From Batillaria attramentaria (Eukaryota > Mollusca > Gastropoda > Batillariidae): a stretch of DNA of 64,000 bases. The first letter of the stretch is position 1; every line of letters begins with the position of its first letter. The DNA lies in assembly GCA_018292915.2 (NCBI GenBank), contig JACVVK020000465.1, positions 397,501 to 461,500 of the forward strand, given 5' to 3'. The translations under genes and the position numbers were made by a program. The notes beneath the pieces are model-generated. The model was not told the origin of the DNA and ran no database searches. It saw only the letters and a program-made list of their open reading frames with translations. Below, one piece after another: positions 27,547-42,796 of this stretch.

Positions 27547-30178
27547 ATGGAAGTGTTACGAGTGCTTGTAGCTGTGGGTGTTCTTCACTTGTGTCTGGTG
27601 GTCGGTTCTGACCAAGACAATGACTCACTGCTGGCTTTCTATCACCGGCTGCATGAGGACCCCGTTACTACAGAGAGAACGCTGAGGAAGACTGGCCACG
27701 TTTCTCCCTTTCAAGATCCGTGTTACGTCGATGTGGCGCCACCTGCTGGAGACGATGTCCCGTGTGGTGAAGGGTTATGTCGGTGTCGTCACACTGTGGC
27801 TAACTGTTCCTTCCGCACAGCTAAAGTGAACTACGTTCCCAAACTACCATCCTCTGTGACGGAACTGTTCTTCACACACAACACACTGCTGTCCATCGAC
27901 CGTGACGATTTCTTCCAAAATGTCACCGATATTGAATTCCTGGATCTTTCTTTTAACTACTTGACTTACGTCAGTCCTGGAGCATTTCGTCATTTGAAGA
28001 AGTTGAAGACACTCATCTTGATTGCGCATTACATGACCTATGATACTCTCGCTCCTGTCTTGTCCATCACGACCTTGACATTCCTGGACATCAGTTATTC
28101 TGTGACTGGCAGACTTGGCACGCCACCTGACGACCTTTTCCACAGGTATCCACTGGTTCATCTGGAGACCATATGTTTACGTTACGTCGGCATCAGCCAT
28201 CTTAACATGGCCGTGTTTAGACCTCTGGGTCGGCTGAGGAATGTACAACTTACAGGGAACCTGCTGAATGACGAGACTCTACACACAGACTTTCTGCCTC
28301 AGCTGACCGGATCTATCGTTCTGACGGAGAACTCCTTCACTCAGTTTCTGGAAACCTGCCGGGGCGGAGTCTCTCTCTTGCCGAACCTGACCTGGCTTGA
28401 TCTCTCAACCAATCCCTTGAAGGCTTTGTTAAAGAATCATTGGATGTCATCATTTGCTTACACATCGATATGTCTGCCAGGATTAAAATATCTCAGTCTT
28501 TGGGACACTTACTTGACCGAAGTTGAGAAGGACACCTTTAGTCAGAAAGCATTTCCGTCTCTGGAAATTCTCTCCCTTAGAGGAAATAATATGTTAATTA
28601 TGGCGGGCCAGTTCGCCTTCCAAAATCCCAGTTTACAAGCGTTTTCTCTTCAATCGTGCGGGATTGATTTTGCAGCAGACATAGTTCACGCTGAATGTTT
28701 TGCCGGATGTCCAAATATGGTGGCAATATTTCTACAGAATAATGATTTCAGAGACGTGACGGAAGACAAGTTTAATCGTCTGTTTCGTCAAGTTACTCGT
28801 CTAGGTGTTCTCAGTCTCACTTCCACCCGGATAGGAGATATCAAAGCTGGTATGTTTACAAACTTCACATCTCTACAGGTACTGCGTCTGAATGTAAATA
28901 GACTGACGGAGATACCTGATGGTGTGTTCTCTACAGGTACTGCGTCTGAATGTAAATAGACTGACGGAGATACCTGATGGTGTGTTTGATACAGGTACTG
29001 CGTCTGAATGTAAATAGACTGACGGAGATACCTGATGGTGTGTTTGATACAGGTACTGCGTCTGAATGTAAATAGACTGACGGAGATACCTGATGGTGTG
29101 TTTACAAACTTCACATCTCTACAGGTACTGCGTCTGAATGTAAATAGACTGACGGAGATACCTGATGGTGTGTTTACAAACTTCACATCTCTACAGGTAC
29201 TGCGTCTGAATGTAAATAGACTGACGGAGATACCTGATGGTGTGTTTGATACAGGTACTGCGTCTGAATGTAAATAGACTGACGGAGATACCTGATGGTG
29301 TGTTTGATGTTCTGCCCAAACTGAAGGAGGTGGATCTATCTGACAACAAGATAACTGTTGTGAGAGAGACGACATTCAGTACAACTACTCGTCAGCGTCT
29401 GACGGCTGTTGACCTTAGCGGCAATCCGTTCCTGTGTTCCTGTGAGTTGAAATGGTTCCAACACTGGCTCACTACTCAACCCTCTCTCTTTCTGTCGAGG
29501 GATAACTACATGTGTGATAACATACCAAACACCACTGTTCAGTCGTTCTTTCTGGCCGACCAAGCGTGTCTATGGAGTCCTGACATTTCTAAGTTCATCA
29601 TAGCCACCTTTGTCCTTGTCATGTTACCGTTGAGTCTTCTCTCTCTTCTCTACCGCTACCGCTGACACATCCGCTTGCTGCTTTACGAAGCGTACCGAGG
29701 CCGGGGCAACAGACAGCGCCATCTACCCGACAGGCACTTCCGGTATGACGTCTTCGTGTCCTATGATAGCCAAGACCTAAGCTGGGTACGTGTGCACTTG
29801 ATGTCGGAGTGAGAAGAGCGACTTGGCCTCAAGCTGTGCATTCATCAGCGTGATTTTACCCCGGGTGTTCCTATCGTGGACAACATCACGGAGTGTGTGC
29901 AGGCAAGCAACAAGGTTCTCTTGGTCTTCTCCACCAGTTTCACACACAGTCACTGGTGTCAGTTTGAACTTCACTTTTGTCTGAGTCACGTGCTGGAGCG
30001 GGGCGATGCGCTATTGGTCGTGCTTTTGAACGATATCCCATCACGTGACCTGACCCCCGCCATGATGGCAGTAATGAAAACCACGACCTACATTGAGTGG
30101 GCAGATGAGTCCGAGGCTAGAGCCTCGTTCTGGGGTCGCATCCACCTAGCACTAAACGACGTTGTGTCGTCAGTGTGA
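27547..30178 (+). pseudogene. Toll-like receptor, copy 1 (broken)
   Basis: Toll-like receptors are single-pass membrane receptors that signal through a cytoplasmic TIR domain. The first frame, 27547-28959, gives 470 aa. It has a signal peptide (MEVLRVLVAVGVLHLCLVVG), a Cys-rich N-cap (C-R-C-R), and a run of leucine-rich repeats. It then breaks in a tandem LRR array (28876-29310). A second frame, 29237-29665, holds more LRR sequence, a C-x-C-x-L-K-W-F LRR C-cap and a transmembrane segment (I-I-A-T-F-V-L-V-M-L-P-L). TGA follows at 29663-29665, just before the TIR. The TIR part (about 29741-30178) has box 1 D-V-F-V-S-Y-D, a R-D-F-T-P-G box 2 and a late F-W, but a further TGA lies at 29810-29812 (GAGTGAGAA; GAGTTAGAG in copy 2). 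The copy-specific stop supports pseudogene status. Confidence 0.85.
28876..29310 (+). repeat. Tandem LRR repeat array, 58- and 72-bp units
   Basis: Seven units begin with CAGGTACTGCG at 28876, 28934, 28992, 29050, 29122, 29194 and 29252. Spacings are 58, 58, 58, 72, 72 and 58. The 72-bp unit is one 24-aa LRR (N-F-T-S-L-Q-V-L-R-L-N). The 58-bp unit lacks 14 bases and changes frame each time. Confidence 0.95.
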
Positions 30179-30422
30179 ACATGATGACGTGACATGACAG
30201 TGTGAACATGATGACGTGTCATTGGTCAAACACTGACGGCCTGAAGTATAGTTTGATAAGTGTGCTTGTTGATGTTCTCGTTGTCGTTGTTGTTGTTGTT
30301 GTGTGAAATTGACTTTCAAAATGATGTGTTCTTACATCACTGTGTTTTATTGTTTGTTTTCCCCCTCCATCTCTTGTACAGGAACGTGACAATGGCGGAT
30401 TTGTACAGCTTTTGTACTGGTG

Positions 30423-30428
30423 AATAAA
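30423..30428 (+). terminator. Polyadenylation signal of TLR copy 1
   Basis: AATAAA about 245 bases past the TIR stop; identical in copy 2. Confidence 0.5.
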
Positions 30429-30530
30429 TCCGTGCAACAGTTGTTTGAACATAGGAGTTCTTTTTATAGAGTAAAGACGTCGTCGAAATGAAAGACCATC
30501 TGCTCCGAAAATCTAATCTATCCTCAATCC

Positions 30531-30578
<48 letters not shown>

Positions 30579-30687
30579 CACACACACACACACACACACA
30601 CACAGACCCACTGCCGATAAGACAATTTCCTGTTTTCGCAAAAAGACCAGACAAAGAGAGCACTCAGTGCAAGAATTACATCCTGCA

Positions 30688-30693
30688 TTTATT
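30688..30693 (-). terminator. Polyadenylation signal of gene E
   Basis: TTTATT on the plus strand reads AATAAA for gene E, about 160 bases past its stop. The same is found for E2 at 49989-49994. Confidence 0.5.
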
Positions 30694-30853
30694 ATCATCT
30701 TGCATATCTTTCCTGCACTGCACTGCAACAAAACAAGTACAGTTTTGTTCGACAAGACTGTTAAATATTCGTACACAGTGTTTTGTTTGTTCGTGCCAAA
30801 TACCTCTATAAGCATATAAAGCGGCGATCTTTGTATCCTTGCGTTGTGCGGAT

Positions 30854-31301
30854 CTACAACCCTGAGCAAAAGTCGAGCACACCTGTAACGTAGAAAATAA
30901 TCCTCAGTAAACTACAAACAAGTCACGTGATTATTGTCACAACCAGAAGACAAAATATCTGTTGAACTCTACCTAAAAATTATGCGGGTGCCTCGTGGAA
31001 TGTATTAAACATTAAACTACCCAAAAGCTGAGCCTGAGCGAATATGTCATTTAAGATATAATTTTAACAAATGTAAGATTAATGTCAATAACTAATACCT
31101 GTGATTTACAGTCTACAAGCATCTCTGGCAAAAAGAAGGCAGTAGCCAACACATACTGATATCGGTCAATAGCGGTATCAGTTGTAGTGTTTTTGTTTTG
31201 TTCTTAAGCTGGGAGAGACACAGGACGAGCGCGTACGTACCAACAAGCTGGGCAAACTGCTCTGTTTCTGCACCATTCAGTTGACCGTCTTGGTTTGCTG
31301 C

Positions 31302-31363
<62 letters not shown>

Positions 31364-32623
31364 CTTGAAAAAAAAGTGTTGAGTGCAGGATGGAGGTAAC
31401 AGCTTTGCCTCTAGACTTTTTCATTCGTCTCTGATGAACCACGTTAAGCAATGTATACCTATGTACACCTATACCTGTGTATATCTATACCTGTGTATAC
31501 CTATACCTGTGTATACCTATACCTATGTATACCTATACCTGTGTATACCTATACCTGTGTATACCTATACCTGTGTATACCTATTTTAAAATAACTGTTC
31601 TCGTCTGAATAACATGACAGGATGGTAAAAGCACAGGAGACCCGTGTTCTCATATGACAAGGTTTTTTCCACTGAGTCTGCCTTTGTGTGTCGGGGGGGG
31701 GGGGGGGGGGGGGAGGCAGGAGTTAAGAGATAACAAAAGACAAAAGAACGGGGTTATCCCACAATCCCCCTAAAACGTGACATCGTGCCAACAGCATGGT
31801 GAAATAGAGATGAAAAACGTCCTTCCTACCGTCGGCCTCCCAGAAGGCGAAGGAGAGAACCTCAGTCCACGGCACGCTCTGACTGACGTCCACCTCAGGA
31901 CACGTCTCCCTCAACACCGCCATCACGGATTCAGGAATCACGTCTGTGTCTGACGCACGTTTCCCGCCCAAAGCACCAACGCCCGCAACAATTGCAGCTG
32001 TTGTGGCTGCCTGAAATCAGGGGACCCAACGTATGGTGACGTCATACCTGTCATCTGGAAAACGTGCGTGAGCTCCTTGGTTTGGATTAGTGCTACAGTT
32101 AGTTACTAGTTAGTTAGTTAGGTTTGGATTAGCGCTACACACCCTCTTTCCAGTTGATGGAGTTTGAAACGCTTCACTACAACACAACTGCAGCGTCCTA
32201 CGTGTAACAGCGTAGGTTTCATCATTACCTCCCATTTAAGATTCTACACGAAGACGACGCATTTAAAGCAGTCTACACAGCAACTGAATACTTAACCAGG
32301 CAGGAAATTCCCAGAGGCATAATTCTAATGATATTTTCGGCGTTCGCTAGTCTGACTTCTTCATTCTGAAACCAGTTCCGCTTATGCAAACCTGCTTTCG
32401 TACAAACAGGGAATACGACTACTTCTGTGTCCGTGATAAACGCACTGGAGTCAGTCTTGCTGGGCAATTCTTAACTGTTTCCGAAACGTACTCTAAACAG
32501 ATAGTTTTACCGCCACCTGCTTACATCTTCTATTTTGTCCCGGGTTCGAGTCCACCAGCTGGCCGTGGTGCCAGAAATGAAGGCAGCAGCCACAAGCACG
32601 AGGCAGGTCAGTAGTGAACGCAT
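30854..32623 (-). CDS. Peptide precursor E: linear amidated helical peptide with EF-hand pro-domain
   Basis: Minus-strand exons 32623-32525, 32010-31830, 31297-31241 and 30882-30854 (99+181+57+29 = 366 nt) give 121 aa, phases 0, 1, 1. Residues 1-21 are a signal peptide (MRSLLTCLVLVAAAFISGTT start). The mature region starts S-W-W-T-R-T-R-D-K and continues in exon 2 as an Ala/Val/Gly-rich hydrophobic stretch, ending Gly48-Gly49-Lys50-Arg51. A basic, Trp-bearing N-half plus hydrophobic C-half and amidation recall cecropin-type antimicrobial peptides; this is analogy only, as no homology is shown. The pro-domain has T-C-P-E-V-D-V and a loop D-A-N-Q-D-G-Q-L-N-G-A-E, and ends G-V-L-D-F-C. The exon 3 acceptor TTGCAG is directly preceded by (TG)n. 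Gene E2 is its recent copy; gene G shares exon 1. Confidence 0.85.
31302..31361. repeat. CA microsatellite at exon 3 acceptor of E
   Basis: (CA)n on the plus strand, (TG)n on the transcript, ends only about 4 bases before the acceptor dinucleotide of exon 3. Confidence 0.95.
31444..31585. repeat. 18-bp minisatellite in intron 2 of E
   Basis: Tandem copies of TATACCTATACCTGTG-type units. The E2 counterpart (50768-50870) has fewer. Confidence 0.85.
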
Positions 32624-33062
32624 CTGGAAATGTAGAAAGGATAACATCATTATTTGGTCGATTTGTTCGCTAACGTATTTCTGATTACTGGGTTTTTTTC
32701 CCCCTCTCTCTCGTTTTTGGTATCATTTTTGTCATCTGGAGATTGATAAATTAGCACGAAGGTGCAGCGTCTCCTGTATGTCCTAGGTTTATACTGCCCC
32801 GTAGACCAGTTTGCATCATTTGACCAGCGTTACAGTTGTTGTCAAGTTGTTCTGGTTGGATTTTTGGGTTTTTTTTTTTTTTTTTTCAAGAAGTGCAGAC
32901 ACACTGAGCAGCTGATTAGTCTTTGTTGCTTGCACGGCTTCACGCCCTCAAGAACTCACTCACTCAGTCTGATAGTTAAACTCCGGCATAATGAAAAGTG
33001 CTCAAGTGAACGATGGACAAAGTATTCCAACTCTTCTGTGTGCCAGTCGGAAGAAATCTGAA

Positions 33063-33330
33063 TTCTTTGAAAATCATCACAAAACTCACTGCGTTATGAC
33101 TGTGTGATGGTGTGAAAATCTTCACAAAACTCACTGCGTTATGATTGTGTGATGGTGTGAAAATCTTCACAAAACTCACTGCGTTATGATTGTGATGGTA
33201 TGAAAATCTTCACAAAACCCACTGCGTTATGATTGTGTGATGGTGTGAAAATCTTCACAAAACCCACTGCGTTATGATTGTGTGATGGTGTGAAAATCTT
33301 CACAAAACTCACTGCGTTATGAGTGTACGA
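33063..33330. repeat. 45-bp minisatellite upstream of E
   Basis: About six copies of a 45-bp unit containing CACTGCGTTATGATTGTG. The E2 counterpart near 52290-52375 has only about two, so copy number changed after the duplication. Confidence 0.85.
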
Positions 33331-33401
33331 TGGTGTATGGTTAACGGTGAAGCTGAGCGATGTTTCACACAGACGATACTTCCGATCTTCTGGAGTCAGG
33401 T

Positions 33402-33408
33402 GTTTATA
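33402..33408 (-). promoter_or_regulatory. Candidate TATA box of gene E
   Basis: Minus-strand TATAAAC about 780 bases upstream of the ATG; the ATG follows a TTTCCAG acceptor. The TATA and its flank are conserved in E2 (52446-52452). The 5'UTR donor is not clear. Confidence 0.4.
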
Positions 33409-33499
33409 TGAGGACAAACCACCGCGTGACGAGGTGCGTAATGATTGGCTCTTAGTTCTCGTGACAAATGAGAAGTGGTGAGACTGACTTGTCAATTTC

Positions 33500-34500
33500 T
33501 CTCACAGTGAAGATCCGATCAGCAGCTGGACATGAGTACACTGTACCTGAATAATATTTCATGCGTCATCAGTAGATCCTCCAGACTTGACAATGGGTGA
33601 GTTGGAAACGCAATAACAACCTCGTGTAGCATTGCCAGTCTTCGTGTATCGAGCACGTCCCATTAAACTCCCTAGTGCTACATCCGCCGTGTTATCGCCA
33701 GGCCACTCCCACCTGTCTTCAGCTGTCATTACCATACCCAATCACACTGGTTGAAAATTGAAACCATGGAAACAAGGAGGGTTGAAATTGGCAAGAAGAC
33801 CAATAGAATTGTTTGTAGAGATCAGATTGGAATAACGTGCCACATATTATTGTCAACAGCTGTAGGAGGGTTCATTATGGGATGGGAAGACTACGTGACC
33901 CTTATGTATACTTCGTCATGTCATGTAAAGAGAACGTTGACTACTAACATGAGTGTTTGTGTGATGTGGAATTGTTTAAGCGTCTGTCAGAAGTGAAGGT
34001 TTGTGTATACACAATAAAACTCCACTTTGAAGGCGTGTGATAAGAAAATAATTACATATTTCGGACCCTCCGCCGTACGTAGCCTAGTATACAAGTGTCC
34101 TGAAGAGATTACGGAAGCTTCTGTCACCGTGATAATGACATCTGTGTTTACTACGGACGATATCATGCCAGGTGTAGTGGTCACAATATCCGCTTGTTGA
34201 CTGACAGTCACAGGAGAGTCACTTAACTTGCCGCTCATTTGCTGACAGTCCCTCGAGAATCACTTATTTTGTCGCTGACTAATAGTCGTTGGAGAAACAC
34301 TTATCTTGCCTCTCATTGGCTACGCCGGCTGACGTAAGGGCAACGGCAACCCACGATATATATACGAAATGACCAGTCGTAAAATCACGCTGCCCCAGAG
34401 ACGACCCGACAACTTTCACGGTTTGTACTGAAATTTCTGCTTTCCGTTTTGAGGAAACTCAAATTTGTTTGAGCCCCTGGTGTCAGCATTGACAGGTTAC
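33500..34500. other. Unassigned sequence upstream of E
   Basis: No supported exon. A TATATATA run at 34357-34364 (plus strand) corresponds to TATAAATA at 53357-53364 in the second copy. Short frames near 33751-33996 are conserved between duplicates but that is expected from recent duplication. Confidence 0.4.
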
Positions 34501-34501
34501 A

Positions 34502-35356
34502 AAGGGAAAGTGAATGTAGAGATGAGAAAGTGAATGTGGAGACGGGAAAGTAAATGTAGAGACGGGAAAGTGAATGTAGAGACGGGAAAGTGAATGTAGA
34601 GATGGGAAAGTGAATGTAGGGATGGGAAAGTGAATGTAGGGATGGGAAAGTGAATGTAGAGACGGGAAAGTGAATGTAGAGATGGGAGAGTGAATGTAGA
34701 GATGGGAGAGTGAATGTAGAGACGGGAAAGTGAATGTAGAGACCGGAAAGTGAATGTAGAGACGGGAAAGTGAATGTAGAGATAGGAGAGTGAATGTAGA
34801 GACGGGAAAGTGAATGTAGAGATGGGAAAGTGAATGTAGAGACGGGAAAGTGAATGTAGAGATAGGAGAGTGAATGTAGAGACGGGAAAGTGAATGTAGA
34901 GATGGGAAAGTGAATGTAGAGACGGGAAAGTGAATGTAGAGATAGGAGAGTGAATGTAGAGACGGGAAAGTGAATGTAGAGATAGGAAAGTGAATGTAGA
35001 GACGGGAAAGTGAATGTAGAGACGGGAAAGTGAATGTAGAGACGGGAAAGTGAATGTAGAGACGGGAAAGTGAATGTAGAGACGGGAAAGTGAATGTAGA
35101 GATGGGAAAGTGAATGTAGAGACGGGAAAGTGAATGTAGGGATGGGAACGAACGAACGAACGAACGAACTTTATTTTCCAACGGAAGTGATTTAACCAAA
35201 AATGATTATTTTTCAATCAGCCGTTGCTACAAAAACAAAAGACTACAATGGCAAGATTAAAGGCAGATACAAACAAAAAAAAAAAAAAAAAAAAAAGGCA
35301 AAATAAAGAAAAAAAAATTACTCGAAAGAAAAAAAAAAATCTTTCTCTCACTCTCC

Positions 35357-35425
<69 letters not shown>

Positions 35426-36010
35426 GACATGGTTGTTCAGATTATACACCAAAATGGACACTTGAAAGAAACTTTCTTATTACCGAGAAGTAAACGTCTG
35501 GTTCAGTGTTTCAGTTTCAAGTAGATGGGAAAACAGTCTTTTTCTGAAAGTGGAACGTGACGGAATAATTTTTAGACTTGGTGGTAGTGAGTTCCAGACT
35601 GTGGGCCCAGAGAAAGCAAAACTCATTTTATATATGTCTATCCTAGGGAGTGGGAGTGGTATACAACCGTTTCTCATTCCTCTAATGGCATGTGTCGGTT
35701 GTTTAATGAGTGATTTAAGGTATGACGGGGCATTCCCGTGAATGGTACTATGTACAAGTAGACATTTGTGTAATGTGAATGTAGGGATGGGAAAGTGAAT
35801 GTAGGGATGGGAAAGTGAATGTAGGGACGGGAAAGTGAATGTAGAGACGGGAAAGTGAATGCAGAGACGGGAAAGTGAATGTAGAGATGGGAAAGTGAAT
35901 GTAGAGACGGGAAAGTGAATGTAGAGACGGGAAAGTGATTGTAGAGACGGGCAAGTGATTGTAGAGACGGGAAAGTGAATGTAGAGATGGGAAAGTGAAT
36001 GTAGAGATGG
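34502..36010. repeat. 20-bp minisatellite, copy 1, interrupted
   Basis: Tandem units of GGGAAAGTGAATGTAGAGAC with GAT/GAC and AGAG/AGGG variants cover 34502-35149 and 35776-36010. They are interrupted by a LINE fragment. The array ends in a short telomere-like run (TTAGGGTTAGGGTAGGG). Long minus-strand His/Ser/Leu frames are repeat translations. Confidence 0.95.
35150..35776 (-). mobile_element. 5'-truncated LINE inserted in the minisatellite
   Basis: On the minus strand, 35677-35480 encodes a reverse-transcriptase C-terminal segment (F-S-G-P-T-V-W-N-S-L-P-P-S-L) of the usual non-LTR type. The preceding frame reads A-P-S-Y-L-K-S-L-I. The 3' end holds A-rich and (CA)n sequence (35270-35423) and finishes in a (GTTC)n tail at 35150-35170. 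The minisatellite resumes on the far side. The second copy of the region (53502-53885) has no insertion, an empty site. Confidence 0.75.
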
Positions 36011-36019
36011 TGAGAACTG

Positions 36020-39614
<3,595 letters not shown>

Positions 39615-40871
39615 ATGCAAACGTCAGCTGTCGTCCTACTCCTGTTTGTCTTGCCCTTCCTGCCCGACACAGAGGCTGCTCCTATCAGCGGCGTGAGTTA
39701 CAGTTTTGATGCTTTCGCGTGTTACACAGGTTATGCCAAATCAAGTCAACATTAAACAACATAAATAGTCATCACACAGTACCATATTCGGAGAGGGGAA
39801 CCTCAATCGTAATAATTCAACCCACTAAATCTCACCACATTAGGTCCTTCGGGCAGGCGGAGCGGTAATAAGGTACGTTGGGGAGAAAGTTGAACAGGCC
39901 GGTGAATGGCTGCAGAGCAAGGGACTGAAGCGTGCGGCAGACGTCCTTGTGGCAGACGAGGCTCTTCTGGCGGCACTGACCGAAGCCTGCCCTGATTTTG
40001 ACGTTGGTCCTGACGCTCCACTGTCTGTGGTGGTGGAGGACGCCTTCCGACAGGTCGATGGTGAGTAACTCGGTCTTTCCGTTATTACTTTTGTGTCTTG
40101 TGAAACCCTCGATAGTAAGTCAACACGTAGCACACAACACACGGTATTCACGGAACAACATCGCAGGCAAGTCTGTGCTGCTGAAAGAAGAGAACGGATG
40201 TTGCGTTGTCTCCAAGACCGCTGATGACAGTTGCATGCTGTACTGGGTCATGTAATGAAGCCAATCAATGAAAGCATTGCCAACAGTATTATTTGCTCCA
40301 CTGGTTGTCTATACCTCATGCTACCAAGTCCGTGCATATTCCCGGATAACATGCTGCAAAGGTGTCATTTAAAAAGCAGTGTAAAACAGTAGTTTCGTGT
40401 TAAAGAAATCAACTCTTAGCAAAGTTCTGAGCTACGGATTGTCTTTTTTTCGGTCCTCAGCAAACAATGACGGGGAGCTACAGGGTGATGAGGTAGTGAG
40501 GTTTAATAACCTGATCGGTGAGTACAAGCCACGTTTCGCGCCGCTATTAAGTCCCATTGACATAGAACTATCTGGTTTGTTGTGTGACGTTTTACAAAGA
40601 TTCCTCATAGTTTCATCCGTAATCTGATTTACCTAAGTCATGATTTTGATTTGCTCGTTACCATTTGTGTCATCTTAACGGATTGTGTAACCCTCAGTTC
40701 AAATCCTTTCTACTCCACAAGAAGTGCTTGTATTTTGCAACAGATAATTGTGTGTAAGGTTTTGTTTTATACGTAAGAAAAATCAGTGCACGCTGATGTT
40801 CTTTTCCATTTACGGTATGTCGTGCAACAGATGTGTTGGACTACTGTGCCCAGCTTGGAAAGACCCAGTAA
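39615..40871 (+). CDS. Peptide precursor F: linear helical peptide with EF-hand pro-domain
   Basis: Exons 39615-39692, 39844-40060, 40461-40517 and 40831-40871 (78+217+57+41 = 393 nt) give 130 aa, phases 0, 1, 1. Signal peptide residues 1-21 (MQTSAVVLLLFVLPFLP start). The mature region is Cys-free; exon 2 opens V-L-R-A-G-G-A-V-I-R-Y-V and continues with K, E and W spaced as in an amphipathic helix up to Gly53-Leu54-Lys55-Arg56. It is the one member where Leu, not Gly, precedes the dibasic site, so amidation is not predicted. The pro-domain has E-A-C-P-D-F-D-V-G-P-D-A and a loop D-A-N-N-D-G-E-L-Q-G-D-E; the end is D-V-L-D-Y-C-A-Q-L. ATG follows TTTTTCTCCCAG. AATAAA is at 40997-41002. Confidence 0.86.
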
Positions 40872-40996
40872 TCGCGATGTCCATCTCACGGGAAAGAGCT
40901 GGGCCATGTACCTCCAGATAAAATTGTAGGTGACGTCCGCATGTTCGAGAACTATTTGCACGTTGTAGAAAGCTGACAGCTTGACTTTCACTTGAA

Positions 40997-41002
40997 AATA
41001 AA
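40997..41002 (+). terminator. Polyadenylation signal of F
   Basis: AATAAA about 126 bases after the F stop codon. Confidence 0.6.
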
Positions 41003-42242
41003 TATCGCTCGTATGCATGTGACAAGTTTCTTTGTCAGTATAGTGAAAGATTTGAAGGCTTTTACGCAAAGATTTGCAACGTTGCCCGAGTGTTTAATTT
41101 GGGTATTTTTGTTTCCCTCGAAGGGCCAAAATGTAACACATGTAATCGATGAAAGAACACCTTAAGACAACACTGAACTGCGGAGATATATTTGGGATAA
41201 AGCGAATACAGTAATGTGAGTTTTACCATGTGTTATTATTATTATTATTATTACAAATGTACTTGTTTGCCCCCCTTAGGCAGAGGACTGTGTGTTGTTG
41301 TTGTTGTAGATTTAAAAGTGGCACACGTTCACCAGTAAATACACAGACGCCCATTATATTAAAAACAGCGACATACCTAACAAGACTAAACAGCAACAAG
41401 ACAACAGCAAGACAACAAGCAAAACAAGAAAAGTCCCTGCCCATTCCCGGATGCCACTGGTAATTAATGGTGGAAATATCTTTGGGGCAAGTGCGTGGTG
41501 AACCGTAACTGCATGTCATCCATCCAAGTACTGACCTAGGTCACCGTTGCTGAACTGAGCTAAGAGCACCGAGACATGTTGGCCACCGCGCCAATGCGGT
41601 GTGCTGGCGGCGCTGAGATGCTCCCCGTTGCTCAACTGCTCAAAGGAGTGAGTAGGTTATTTAGGGCTTCACGCCGCGCAAGCAACAAAGACTAATTCGC
41701 GGGTAACTGCACAAAGGAGCTGCTACCACCGAGACAGGTAGGTCCCCGGGCACACAAATTTTTTTCTCTGTAAAATCATTATGAGTTATCACCTATTGGC
41801 GGTATGTTTTCCTCTGATCTCCACCATGGTGTATTTACTGGGAATTGAAACGTGAAAATAAACCACGTGACATATCACATGACGATCATGGCTACTTCAC
41901 AAACAGCTATAATTACAATGTCGTTATTATATGAGTTTGAAAACAGGAGTTCAGTCCCTTGATTATTACTCTTTCCTAATGGCTACCGTCAACCGATTAT
42001 GAATCAGGTCTACCCAAACGTACTGATCTTCAGCGCAGGAGAATTTACTAAGCCCCGTCATGTATCTGTTTTGATCGCTACTTACTCTCGAAGCGATTAC
42101 CTTCATTTTGCTTTCCCTCAGACGGCTGCTGTCTAACCGGGCTGAAAATGGACTGCCTCTAGTGCTTCGAGTTACGTTTCCTGTTGATATCAGACGTATG
42201 TAAACGGCTGGAGATAATACTAACAGAAGGGTTGTATATCAG
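41003..42242. other. Sequence between F and I
   Basis: A signal-peptide exon for gene I would be expected here but I could not find one. There is a (TTA)n run at 41233-41252 and otherwise unremarkable sequence. Confidence 0.4.
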
Positions 42243-42749
42243 ACGTGTATTTGTGGTAAGCGAGCTTCCGGCGTGGTTCTTCAAAGCCTGGGTGACGTTT
42301 GTCATGATGTTGACCTGAGACCGGGGGCAGTTGTGTCCCCTGTTGTTGAAGTGGCTTTCCGCCAGGCGGAAGGTTGGTAGTCTCGGGATTATTTCTCGTT
42401 GTGCTGTGCTGTGCTGTACTGTGCTTTAGTTGCTTGCTGTATTGTTCATGCCAAATTCTGAGAAAGTTTGATTTACTGATCATTTGATGCATGCATTTGA
42501 TACTCAATATTAATTTCTAATACGTTGTTGCTGTTCCTGTTCTTGGTGTTGTCCTAGCATAACTAGAATTTATTGTCTTACGAATCCTCGGTTTTCCCTT
42601 CACAGTCAACAGTGACAACCAGCTCAATTCTGATGAAGTGGCAGAGTTTGCGGCTATGATTGGTAAGTCTTACACAACAACAAATTCAGCATCTACACAA
42701 TGGTAGGGACGATACTTGACGAATTCCAAACAATGGCAGCAGGACAGTT

Positions 42750-42796
<47 letters not shown>

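Noticed and set aside
27844..28161. 105-aa minus-strand frame in both TLR copies
   Set aside because: It is identical in both duplicates only because the sense coding sequence is; there are no features of its own.
28788..29375. 195-aa minus-strand frame inside TLR copy 1 (and its match at 46538-46924)
   Set aside because: It is an antisense shadow of the LRR repeat array.
32535..32560. Perfect tRNA B-box-like GGTTCGAGTCC in exon 1 of gene E
   Set aside because: It lies inside the coding sequence for W-W-T-R-T-R, and gene G codes the same residues with a different sequence. There is no A-box or tRNA fold nearby.
34483..35216. Two overlapping 238-239-aa minus-strand frames rich in HSLSRLYIHFP
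   Set aside because: They are products of the 20-bp minisatellite read in two frames; there is no initiation context or splice structure.
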